The translations under genes were made by a program, and so were the position numbers. Below, in pieces: positions 1 through 6,201 of a DNA stretch of 6,247 nucleotides; the stretch's first letter is position 1, and the number at the start of each line of letters is the position of its first letter. The notes beneath the pieces are model-generated. The model was given only the letters and a program-made list of their open reading frames with translations. It searched no databases and was not told the origin of the DNA. Origin of the DNA: Lachnospiraceae bacterium (lineage in GTDB: Bacteria; Bacillota; Clostridia; Lachnospirales; Lachnospiraceae); the NCBI GenBank assembly GCA_003446735.1, contig DMCJ01000089.1:1-6247 (forward strand), written 5' to 3'.

Positions 1-66
1 ATCGGAACACAGTTCTGGAACCAGGGACGAACCCAGGAGATCCAGGAAAGAGTCCTTCATCTGTAA
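1..66 (+). CDS. nrdD: Anaerobic (class III) ribonucleoside-triphosphate reductase, C-terminal fragment
   Basis: Frame 1 is open from the window edge to a TAA at 64-66 and encodes the last 21 residues of a protein, beginning IGTQFWNQGRTQEI and ending RVLHL. This matches the extreme C-terminus I know for clostridial class III ribonucleotide reductases, where a segment of this kind directly follows the glycyl radical loop (R-x-C-G-Y type). That loop, with the radical glycine, should therefore lie only a few residues upstream of the window and cannot be checked here. The enzyme reduces ribonucleoside triphosphates to deoxyribonucleotides in the cytoplasm under anaerobic conditions and needs NrdG for activation. 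The gene next downstream is nrdG, which independently supports the identification. Only the tail is visible, so integrity of the rest of the gene is unknown. Confidence 0.88.
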   Translation: MGTQFWNQGRTQEIQERVLHL

Positions 67-84
67 AAGGCTTTATATGTAGCG

Positions 85-116
85 GCCCCGGGACAAAAGT
101 CTCGGGGCTTTTTGTT
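85..116 (+). terminator. Intrinsic terminator after nrdD
   Basis: A 10-bp GC-rich stem pairs 85-94 with 99-108 around an AAAA loop (95-98). One pair, at 91/102, is a G-U wobble. The right arm is followed immediately by TTTTTGTT (109-116). It lies 18 bases after the nrdD stop codon and 81 bases before the nrdG start. This is a textbook Rho-independent terminator. It should end or attenuate the nrdD transcript before nrdG. Confidence 0.93.
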
Positions 117-184
117 CCGTATAAGACGCGGTTGCAGCCTGTGAAACGGCTGACGGGATGAAGTCTGAACAGGAGCGACAAAAA
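117..184 (+). other. nrdD-nrdG intergenic leader, unassigned
   Basis: This stretch lies between the terminator and the nrdG ribosome binding site. It contains a possible short hairpin (CAGCC at 135-139 with GGCTG 8 bases later), but no complete promoter or known riboswitch could be recognised. A TATAAG at 120-125 resembles a -10 box but has no acceptable -35 partner, because that position falls inside the terminator stem. How nrdG is transcribed, by readthrough or its own promoter, cannot be decided from this sequence. Confidence 0.3.
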
Positions 185-189
185 AGGAG
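185..189 (+). promoter_or_regulatory. Ribosome binding site deciding the nrdG start
   Basis: AGGAG within an A-rich run lies 8 bases before ATG 198. It overlaps the alternative in-frame GTG at 189, so it favours the ATG as the true start. Confidence 0.8.
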
Positions 190-197
190 TGAAGACC

Positions 198-743
198 ATG
201 AACTACGGCAGGATCAACAAAAATGATATCGCAAACGGAAAGGGAGTAAGAGTGACGCTCTTTGTCTCGGGCTGCAGACATCACTGTGAAGGATGCTTTA
301 ATCCCGAGACCTGGAATTTTTCCTACGGCGATCCATACACAAAGGAAGTAGAGGACGAGGTGATAGAGGCACTTGCCCCCGATCACATCGCAGGACTTAC
401 GCTCCTTGGCGGCGAGCCTATGGAAGTCGAGAATCAGCAGGTCCTTGCCGGCCTTGTAAAAAGAGTGAAGGATACTTATCCGGGCAAGAATATATGGTGC
501 TATACGGGTTATACTCTTGAGAGCGATCTGCTCGGAAAATGCGAAAATGAAAAAGGTCTAAAGGGCGCATCAAGATGTGATCTGACGGACGAGATGTTAT
601 CTTGCATCGACGTCCTTGTTGACGGAGAATTCAAGCTTCCCTTAAAGGATATCCGGCTTAAATTCAGGGGGTCTTCCAATCAGAGGATCATAGATCTGCC
701 CGCGAGTCTTAAAGCGGGGGAGGTCGTGCTGATAGATCTGTAG
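198..743 (+). CDS. nrdG: Anaerobic ribonucleotide reductase-activating protein (radical SAM)
   Basis: This gene encodes a 181-residue cytoplasmic radical SAM activase. It cleaves S-adenosylmethionine reductively to generate the glycyl radical on NrdD. The N-terminus has the NrdG hallmark C26-R-H-H-C30-E-G-C33, the CxxxCxxC motif that ligates the [4Fe-4S] cluster, preceded by VRVTLFVSG. A GGEP motif at residues 71-74 matches the SAM-binding segment. The length is somewhat above the roughly 150-175 residues usual for NrdG, and no domain is missing. I chose ATG 198 because AGGAG at 185-189 sits 8 bases upstream. A GTG at 189 would add only three residues (MKT) but overlaps the ribosome binding site itself. 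The gene follows nrdD, as is common, yet a strong terminator separates the two. The stop codon is TAG at 741-743, and no clear terminator follows. Confidence 0.95.
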   Translation: MNYGRINKNDIANGKGVRVTLFVSGCRHHCEGCFNPETWNFSYGDPYTKEVEDEVIEALAPDHIAGLTLLGGEPMEVENQQVLAGLVKRVKDTYPGKNIWCYTGYTLESDLLGKCENEKGLKGASRCDLTDEMLSCIDVLVDGEFKLPLKDIRLKFRGSSNQRIIDLPASLKAGEVVLIDL

Positions 744-788
744 TTTTAATTTATTTTTTTAACGCGCCGGGCGCAAGAATAATTCAGT

Positions 789-817
789 TTGCTATAAAAA
801 ACGATTTAGTGTAAAAT
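789..817 (+). promoter_or_regulatory. Predicted sigma-A-type promoter for the Hrb-like gene
   Basis: TTGCTA (789-794) and TAAAAT (812-817) are separated by exactly 17 bases, and each box matches the TTGACA/TATAAT consensus at four or five positions. Transcription would start near 824. That leaves a leader of about 44 bases before ATG 868, which carries a short hairpin and then the ribosome binding site. The intergenic position and the absence of any rival support the call. It is a pattern match and no start site has been mapped. Confidence 0.68.
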
Positions 818-826
818 AAAGATGGT

Positions 827-853
827 GTGCGTCTCGCACGATGTTTCGCACGA
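827..853 (+). promoter_or_regulatory. Leader hairpin with duplicated 8-mer before the Hrb-like gene
   Basis: GTGCG (827-831) can pair with CGCAC at 835-839 around a TCT loop. The octamer TCGCACGA occurs at 834-841 and again at 846-853, so the same GTGCG can instead pair with CGCAC at 847-851. That second arm adjoins the ribosome binding site AAAGGAG (853-859). In DNA form the first pairing is a 13-bp palindrome just downstream of the predicted promoter, so it could also be an operator. The pairing options are seen directly, while a regulatory role is inference. Confidence 0.4.
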
Positions 854-867
854 AAGGAGAAGGGGTT

Positions 868-1479
868 ATGGATAATAAAGTAATGTTCAAGCTGACCTAT
901 GGTCTTTTTGTTTTGACCGCTAAAGAGGGCGATTTCCAGAATGGCTGTATCGTTAATACGCCGGTTCAGGTTACGAGCACTCCGAACCGCATAAGCATCG
1001 CGGTAAATAAGGCAAATAAGACCTGTGAAATGATAGATGCGACGGGAGAATTCAACATTCCGATCCTTACAGAGTCTACTCCGTTTGAGATCTTCAAGCA
1101 TTTCGGTTTCCAGAGCGGAAAGAATGTCAATAAATTTGAAGGCTGGGGCTTTAAGGAAACGGCCGAAAACGGAATCTTTTATCTTTCAAAATTTACAAAT
1201 GCATATATAAGCTGCAAGGTCTTTGAAAAGATCGACCTTGGAACGCATTTACTGTTCTTATGTGACGTTACGGGCGGAGAGGTCCTTTCCGACGAAAAGA
1301 GCGTTACATACGATTATTATCAGAATAATATCAAGCCGAAGCCCGAAGCTAAGAAGGAAGAAAAGAAAAAGGGCTGGGTCTGCAACGTGTGCGGCTATGT
1401 TTACGAAGGGGAGGAACTTCCCGAGGATTTCATATGCCCGATCTGCAAGCACGGAGCAAGCGATTTTTCGCCCCTTTGA
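868..1479 (+). CDS. Hrb-like flavin reductase-rubredoxin fusion protein
   Basis: This 203-residue cytoplasmic protein has two domains. Residues 1 to about 150 resemble the flavin reductase-like FMN-binding split barrel (KLTYGLFVLTA, then NGCIVNT, QVTSTP and ISIAVNK). A Lys/Glu/Pro-rich linker (156-168) leads to a compact rubredoxin domain (169-203) with C172-N-V-C175 and C190-P-I-C193 as the iron ligands. The 14 residues between the two CxxC pairs are far fewer than in free rubredoxins (nearly 30) and resemble the short centres of rubrerythrin and Hrb. The architecture is that of high-molecular-weight rubredoxin of Moorella, an NAD(P)H-dependent electron donor to the flavodiiron protein FprA in O2/NO reduction. 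No FprA gene lies in the window, so the partner is unknown. ATG 868 was chosen because AAAGGAG (853-859) lies 8 bases upstream. An ATG at 841 would add nine residues but lies inside the hairpin region without a proper ribosome binding site. Confidence 0.88.
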   Translation: MDNKVMFKLTYGLFVLTAKEGDFQNGCIVNTPVQVTSTPNRISIAVNKANKTCEMIDATGEFNIPILTESTPFEIFKHFGFQSGKNVNKFEGWGFKETAENGIFYLSKFTNAYISCKVFEKIDLGTHLLFLCDVTGGEVLSDEKSVTYDYYQNNIKPKPEAKKEEKKKGWVCNVCGYVYEGEELPEDFICPICKHGASDFSPL

Positions 1480-1495
1480 TAAGAAATACGATAAG

Positions 1496-1516
1496 TATGC
1501 CGTTTGATGCGGCATA
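1496..1516 (+). repeat. Perfect 7-bp inverted repeat before the HAD gene
   Basis: TATGCCG (1496-1502) and CGGCATA (1510-1516) are exact reverse complements around a 7-base loop. The hairpin starts 16 bases after the Hrb-like stop codon and ends four bases before the AAAGGAA ribosome binding site (1521-1527). No T-run follows, so it is not an intrinsic terminator. It could be an mRNA processing or stability element, a translational control hairpin or an operator. The symmetry is certain, but the role is unknown. Confidence 0.5.
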
Positions 1517-1536
1517 AACGAAAGGAACCGGCAATA

Positions 1537-2403
1537 ATGCCAATGGTCAATCACGATGTCAACTGGCATCCAGAAATCCTTATAAAAAAGAAACTCTTTC
1601 TGTTTGATATAGACGGTACCATCGCTCTTTCCGACAATGTGATCGAAGGAACGAGGGAACTGCTTTCCTATATAAAAAGAATAGGCGGTCGTGCCATATA
1701 TATCACCAACAATTCATCCAAGAGCACAGCAGATTACATGAAGAGGTTTGAGAGGATGGGACTTAGTGCCGATCCCGGGGATTTCGTGACTGCCGGCAAT
1801 TTTACGATCGACTATTTTAAGGAAAGGCATTTAAATGACCGCACCTTCGTGGTCGCGACCGATTCCTACTTTACCGAGCTGAAAAAAGCAGGCCTTAACG
1901 TAACGGATGAATATGACGCTGATGCGAAGATAGTTCTTGTCTGCTTTGATACCGATCTTAAATATTCCAAGATAGAAAACGCGTGCCGCCTTTTGTGCGA
2001 TAAGAGTAAGGAAAGGATCTTCCTTGCCACAAATGCGGACCTTCGCTGCCCCGTGGATTTCGGGATGATCCCGGACTGCGGATCCATTTGCAATATGATA
2101 ACGGCAGCGACCGACGCTACGCCGGAATATCTCGGAAAGCCTGCGCCCGGACTTGTCAATTATTCGATGAAGATCACCGGGTTTTCTCCCGAAGAGACGA
2201 TAGTTGTGGGCGATCGTATATATACGGATATCGCCTGCGGGGAAAATGCGGGAGTAAATACATGTCTTGTGTTTACGGGGGAAGCAAAGGAAAAAGATAT
2301 CTTAACGGCTAAGAATCACATCGATCTTGCATTTCCTTCCGTGAAAGAATTATATTTAACGATACTTCGCGAGCTTAAGAAAGCCGGAGAGGAGAAGGCA
2401 TGA
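1537..2403 (+). CDS. HAD superfamily hydrolase, NagD-like (subclass IIA)
   Basis: This 288-residue soluble protein carries all four haloacid dehalogenase motifs in order. Motif I is D24-I-D26-G-T with D24 as the nucleophile. Motif II is T57-N-N-S60. Motif III is K201 in the YLGKPAPG context. Motif IV is G225-D226-R with D231. The ITNNSSKS sequence and the cap between motifs II and III place it in the NagD/p-nitrophenyl-phosphatase-like IIA group, and the length is normal. Such enzymes dephosphorylate sugar phosphates, nucleotides, phosphoglycolate or similar small molecules, and the substrate cannot be read from sequence. I chose ATG 1537 because AAAGGAA (1521-1527) lies 9 bases upstream. ATG 1507 and TTG 1504 lie in the preceding hairpin and lack a ribosome binding site. 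The stop overlaps the next start as ATGA, suggesting translational coupling with the acyltransferase. Confidence 0.9.
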   Translation: MPMVNHDVNWHPEILIKKKLFLFDIDGTIALSDNVIEGTRELLSYIKRIGGRAIYITNNSSKSTADYMKRFERMGLSADPGDFVTAGNFTIDYFKERHLNDRTFVVATDSYFTELKKAGLNVTDEYDADAKIVLVCFDTDLKYSKIENACRLLCDKSKERIFLATNADLRCPVDFGMIPDCGSICNMITAATDATPEYLGKPAPGLVNYSMKITGFSPEETIVVGDRIYTDIACGENAGVNTCLVFTGEAKEKDILTAKNHIDLAFPSVKELYLTILRELKKAGEEKA

Positions 2404-4031
2404 GGAGGATCAAGTGGATAGACGCGCTGAAGGGAATAGCGTGCTTATGTATTTTGCTTCATCATTTTATACTTTGTTTTTATCCGGCGGCCTATCTGGG
2501 TGATGCCGCAAATCTTCACTTAAAAGGAAATACAGAGATCCGGTTCGCAACCTCGCCCCTGTCATTTATCGTAATGGGGGACTTCTGGGTTGCGGTTTTT
2601 TGTCTGTTAAGCGGTTTTGTGATCGCCCATAAGGTATTTGTGACGGATGAGAAGGAGTACGGCGATGCGGTTATAGGCCGTTATTTCAGGCTGATGCTCC
2701 CTGTATTTGTGGTTTCTTTCATTGTTTTTATAATGCTCCATCTTAACGCATTCTTTAATATAGATGCGGGAAATATAACGCTTTCATCCTGGCTTACGGA
2801 CGCTTATACGGAAAAGACCACCTTCGGGGATTTCCTTTATATCGTATTTATCAAAACCTGGTTTACGGGGATGGCGACCGAATATTCACATGCATTCTGG
2901 ATGCTCTCCGAGCTTTTCTACGGCTCGTTTGCGGCATTTCTTTTAGCATCGGCGGGTAAGAAGAGCAATAAGTTTATCCTCATACCTTATGCATTTTTCG
3001 CGCTCCTTTTCCTTCTGGATAACAGTCATCTTGCGGCTTTTGTATTTGGCGTCATCATCGCATATGTGATAAAAGCAGAAAGGGACGGCGGATCATTAAA
3101 GGCAAAGGGTGAGCACGGAAACAGAGCTCTTATAAGCCTTATTGCCGGTATCGTGATGGTGATATTTGCGATCCTTCTTGCCGGCTATCCTCAGGAAGCG
3201 GTGCCCGAAAATCTCTACAGATTATTAAACCATCTTCCCGAAAGGATATGGACCTCGCGTTTTTATCATATGATAGCGGCGCTTTTACTCGTAGCCGGTA
3301 TAAGGCGTCTTCCCACTACGAAATGGATACTCGGATCGGCTCCTTTCAGATTTCTTGGAAAGATCTCATACGGAGTTTATCTTCTTCACATTCCCGTGAT
3401 GTATTCGGTGGGATGTCTTGTGTTTGTAAAATCCTTTGAAAGTAACGGAAAATATAAGACGGCAACGCTGCTTTGTCTTTTGGTAACGCTCGTACTTACG
3501 ATCTTACTTGCCTGGCTCTTTAACATCTTAGTTGAAAAATGGCTGGGAGTCCTTATAAAGAAATGCACATCACTTCTTCATGATAAAGAAGCTTCTGATG
3601 AGGAATATGAATTCGATCATGAGGACAGTTTCGAGGAAGTCGAAGATCCCGAACTTTCCGGAGAGGTTATGCCTGAAGAAACCGAGACATCCGAAGTTAC
3701 TGCTTTTGAAGCGGCGATACCCGAAACAGTAACATCTGAAACAGAGACATACGAAACGGCGACATTTGAAGCGGCGCCTGTGGTAGAAGAAAAGATTTCT
3801 GAGCCTGTGAAGGCTTTGAAAGAAAAAACTGTTCCCGAAGCAGACCTGCCTTTAAAAGCGGAAGCGGAAGAAACGGGCAGGGAAGAATGGGATTTCCATA
3901 ATGATGATATAGATATATCGCAGTTTAAAGAGATAACCTGGTCGCCCGAGGATGAAGAAAAGCAGGCTGAAGATGAGGCCAAAGATGAGGCCGCAAAAAC
4001 GGACGAAGATAAGCAGAATAAAGCGGAATAA
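2400..4031 (+). CDS. Acyltransferase-3 family membrane protein with long acidic C-terminal tail
   Basis: This 543-residue protein belongs to the acyltransferase-3 (OafA/YrhL-like) family, which transfers acetyl or other acyl groups to envelope or extracellular glycans. Family signatures are K11-x10-H22 in the first helix (H22 the likely catalytic His), LSGF (70-73), R94-x2-R97-x3-P101 and ISYGVYLLH (322-330). About ten hydrophobic segments cover residues 7 to about 385, so both ends are predicted on the same, probably cytoplasmic, side. There is no SGNH domain. Instead residues 395-543 form a very acidic Glu/Asp/Thr/Ala-rich tail that includes a 20-residue tandem repeat (427-446 and 447-466). 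Near the end is a less repetitive segment, EEWDFHNDDIDISQFKEITW. Translation starts inside the HAD stop codon (ATGA), with AGGAG at 2390-2394. The acceptor substrate is unknown. The tail is beyond the usual family length and is the odd feature of this gene. Confidence 0.86.
   Translation: MRRIKWIDALKGIACLCILLHHFILCFYPAAYLGDAANLHLKGNTEIRFATSPLSFIVMGDFWVAVFCLLSGFVIAHKVFVTDEKEYGDAVIGRYFRLMLPVFVVSFIVFIMLHLNAFFNIDAGNITLSSWLTDAYTEKTTFGDFLYIVFIKTWFTGMATEYSHAFWMLSELFYGSFAAFLLASAGKKSNKFILIPYAFFALLFLLDNSHLAAFVFGVIIAYVIKAERDGGSLKAKGEHGNRALISLIAGIVMVIFAILLAGYPQEAVPENLYRLLNHLPERIWTSRFYHMIAALLLVAGIRRLPTTKWILGSAPFRFLGKISYGVYLLHIPVMYSVGCLVFVKSFESNGKYKTATLLCLLVTLVLTILLAWLFNILVEKWLGVLIKKCTSLLHDKEASDEEYEFDHEDSFEEVEDPELSGEVMPEETETSEVTAFEAAIPETVTSETETYETATFEAAPVVEEKISEPVKALKEKTVPEADLPLKAEAEETGREEWDFHNDDIDISQFKEITWSPEDEEKQAEDEAKDEAAKTDEDKQNKAE
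3678..3797 (+). repeat. Two-copy 60-bp tandem repeat in the acyltransferase tail
   Basis: Residues 427-446 and 447-466 form two consecutive 20-residue units, starting ETETSEVTAFEAA and ETETYETATFEAA. At DNA level, 3681-3717 and 3741-3777 align with a 60-base offset, and about three quarters of the positions are identical. The mismatches lie in the middle of the unit. This indicates an old in-frame duplication within a low-complexity acidic segment. Further out, the decamer AGATGAGGCC occurs twice at 12-base spacing (3971-3980 and 3983-3992), giving the repeated Asp-Glu-Ala. Confidence 0.75.
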
Positions 4032-4047
4032 AATACGATTATATAAC

Positions 4048-4053
4048 AGGAGA
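4048..4053 (+). promoter_or_regulatory. Ribosome binding site of the GH3 gene
   Basis: AGGAGA lies six bases before ATG 4060 in the 28-base gap after the acyltransferase stop. It supports the chosen start and independent translation initiation. Confidence 0.8.
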
Positions 4054-4059
4054 TAAAGC

Positions 4060-6201
4060 ATGAGGACTAAAGAGGAATTAAAAGAGCTTGTAAATAGGCT
4101 CACGCTTGATGAGAAGATAGGAATGGTGCACGGATGCGGGCTTTTTTGTACCAAAGCGGTGGAAAGGCTTGATATACCTGAGTTCATATATTCGGACGGA
4201 CCGATGGGTGTGCGCCCGGAATACCAGAAGACGCAGTGGTTCCCTGTCGGAAGGCCGGATGATCTTTCCACATATCTTCCTTCCAACTCTGCTACGGCGG
4301 CCACATTCTCGAGAGAAAATGCCAGGGAAGTCGGCAGGATATTGGGACAGGAAGCAAGAGGACGCGGCAAGGATATGATACTTGCGCCCGGTGTTAATAT
4401 AGTAAGAGCGCCCTTATGCGGCAGGAACTTTGAATATATGAGCGAGGATCCCTGTCTTACATCCGAGCTTGCGGTTTCTTATATTGAGGGCGTTCAGGAG
4501 AATGATGTATCCGCATGCGTTAAGCATTATGCTTTAAATAATCAGGAAACCAGAAGGAGCGGAGTGGATGTAAGTGTCAGTGAAAGAGCGCTTAGGGAGA
4601 TCTATCTTCCCGCATTTAAGGCAGCTGTCACGAGGGCAAATGCTCACGGCATCATGGCATCCTATAACCGTTTCCGCGGATATTACACATCCCACAGCAA
4701 ATATCTGATCGACGAGATATTAAGAGGCGAATGGGGATTTGACAAGATACTCGTATCCGACTGGGGCAGCATAACCGACACGGTCGAAGCCGGAAATGTC
4801 GGTATCGATGTGGATATGAGAGTCACCGATAATTTCGATGATTACTACTTCGGAAATCCTTTAAAAAAGGCGATCGAAGAGGGCAAGGTGGATGAAAAGA
4901 AGCTTGACGAAAAGATATTCCACATCCTTCGTACCATGGACGAACTTAACATGCTTCCCGATGCAGACGGAAATATGCCCGAAAGAAAGAGCGGCACTTA
5001 CAACGCTTACGGTAACAGGGAGATATTAAAGAGGATATCTGCAGAGAGCATCGTCCTTCTTAAGAATGAAGGAAAGCTTCTTCCTATTGATAAGAAGAAA
5101 GTTAAGAAGGCCCTTGTCATCGGCGATAACGGCATAAGACAGCATGCGTACGGCGGAGGAAGCGCCGAGATAAAGGCATTATTCGAGATCCCTCCCCTTC
5201 TTGGAATAAGGATGAATTTAGGCGGTGCATGCGAAGTAAGCTATGAGCCCGGCTGGTATAATTATGTCATAGGAAATGCATGGGGTAAGGATGTTAACGG
5301 TCAGTGGCTCGGCAATGTCCCTAATGAAGAACTTTCGTTTGACGAGATAGCAAAGCTTGATGAAAAGTATCTTGAAGATGCAAAAAAGGCGGCGAAAGAA
5401 GCCGATGTCGTGATCTTCTCGGGCGGCCTTAACCACGATCACGATGTGGAAGGAAAAGACAGGGAAGATTATCATCTGCCGAATCACCAGGATGATATAA
5501 TAAAGGAACTGCTTAAGGTCCGTCCCGATATGATAATCACCCTGATCGCGGGAAGTCCGTTCTCGGTAAGAGAATGGATCGATGATGCAAAGGCCGTTAT
5601 TACCTATTCCTACGGCGGAATGGAAACAGGCGCCGCGCTTGCGGATGTGCTGTTCGGAGATGAGAATCCATCCGGCAAGCTTCCGGTTACTTTCCCTAAG
5701 GAATTAAAGGATTGCCCTGCTTATGCGTTAGGAGAATTCCCCGGCGGCGATACTGTGGATTATAAAGAAGGCATATATGTAGGCTACAGATATTATGAAA
5801 AATATGGTGTTAAGCCTGAGTTTGCATTCGGACACGGCCTTTCCTATACACAGTTCGAGTTCGGAGAGATCGCTGCTGAGAGCGAGGGAGAAGGCGGAGA
5901 TGTCAAGGTCTATCTTCCTGTTAAAAATACGGGTGAGAGAGACGGCAAATGTACGGTCCTGTTCTTTGTAAAGCCTCTTGATGACTGCGGGATCGACCGC
6001 CCCGTAAAGGAACTTAAAGGCTTTGACAGGAAGGAACTTAAGGTCGGTGAGACTGCCTTCTTTACGGCAAAGTTAGACGGATCGGCATTTTCCGTTTATG
6101 ATGAAGAAAATAAATGCTTTAAGATCGTAAAAGGAAGATATGAGGTAATAGCGGCATATGCTGCGGATGATGAAAGATCGCGCACAACTGTGGAGATATG
6201 A
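4060..6201 (+). CDS. GH3 family glycoside hydrolase, probable beta-glucosidase
   Basis: This 713-residue protein hydrolyses beta-linked glucosides, or possibly xylosides, from non-reducing ends. It has no signal peptide, so it probably acts in the cytoplasm on imported oligosaccharides. The N-terminal TIM-barrel domain (about 5-295) carries SDGPMGVR with D46, GRNFEYMSEDP with R122 and D130, K155-H156-Y, and VSD234WG, whose Asp is the GH3 nucleophile. The alpha/beta sandwich domain (about 330-575) holds E464-G-K-D467-R468, the expected position of the acid/base Glu. A fibronectin III-like domain (about 615-713) ends the protein. No PA14 insert is seen. ATG 4060 has AGGAGA (4048-4053) six bases upstream. 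It lies 28 bases after the acyltransferase stop with no terminator or clear promoter between, suggesting cotranscription. The stop TGA is followed in frame by TAA and TAG. Exact substrate specificity cannot be decided from sequence. Confidence 0.94.
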   Translation: MRTKEELKELVNRLTLDEKIGMVHGCGLFCTKAVERLDIPEFIYSDGPMGVRPEYQKTQWFPVGRPDDLSTYLPSNSATAATFSRENAREVGRILGQEARGRGKDMILAPGVNIVRAPLCGRNFEYMSEDPCLTSELAVSYIEGVQENDVSACVKHYALNNQETRRSGVDVSVSERALREIYLPAFKAAVTRANAHGIMASYNRFRGYYTSHSKYLIDEILRGEWGFDKILVSDWGSITDTVEAGNVGIDVDMRVTDNFDDYYFGNPLKKAIEEGKVDEKKLDEKIFHILRTMDELNMLPDADGNMPERKSGTYNAYGNREILKRISAESIVLLKNEGKLLPIDKKKVKKALVIGDNGIRQHAYGGGSAEIKALFEIPPLLGIRMNLGGACEVSYEPGWYNYVIGNAWGKDVNGQWLGNVPNEELSFDEIAKLDEKYLEDAKKAAKEADVVIFSGGLNHDHDVEGKDREDYHLPNHQDDIIKELLKVRPDMIITLIAGSPFSVREWIDDAKAVITYSYGGMETGAALADVLFGDENPSGKLPVTFPKELKDCPAYALGEFPGGDTVDYKEGIYVGYRYYEKYGVKPEFAFGHGLSYTQFEFGEIAAESEGEGGDVKVYLPVKNTGERDGKCTVLFFVKPLDDCGIDRPVKELKGFDRKELKVGETAFFTAKLDGSAFSVYDEENKCFKIVKGRYEVIAAYAADDERSRTTVEI

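Noticed and set aside
120..125. TATAAG as a -10 box for nrdG
   Set aside because: The position for a -35 box 16-18 bases upstream falls in the terminator stem and does not resemble TTGACA.
117..184. Hammerhead ribozyme or SAM-type riboswitch suggested by CTGACGGGATGAAGTCTGA-like sequence
   Set aside because: The hammerhead core CTGANGA is not met and the full set of SAM riboswitch helices is missing, so only a superficial resemblance remains.
57..386. Minus-strand open frame across the nrdD terminator and nrdG
   Set aside because: It runs through a strong terminator stem and the radical SAM motif of nrdG and has no family features.
699..762. CCCGC/GCGGG hairpin near the nrdG end plus the following T-rich run as a terminator
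   Set aside because: The stem is only 5 bp and ends more than 20 bases before the T-rich run, so the parts do not form an intrinsic terminator.
784..1101. Minus-strand open frame opposite the promoter and start of the Hrb-like gene
   Set aside because: It overlaps the predicted promoter and a convincing two-domain gene, and its translation shows no recognisable motif.
3617..3982. Open frame of 121 codons on the minus strand opposite the acidic tail
   Set aside because: Its Ser/Val/Thr repeats are the mirror of the Glu/Thr/Ala-rich repeats of the + strand gene, so the openness follows from the codon bias there.
3852..4370. Open frame of 172 codons on the minus strand across the acyltransferase end and the GH3 start
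   Set aside because: It overlaps two well-supported genes and their intergenic gap, shows Ser/Phe-rich composition typical of a shadow of acidic coding sequence, and matches no family I recognise.
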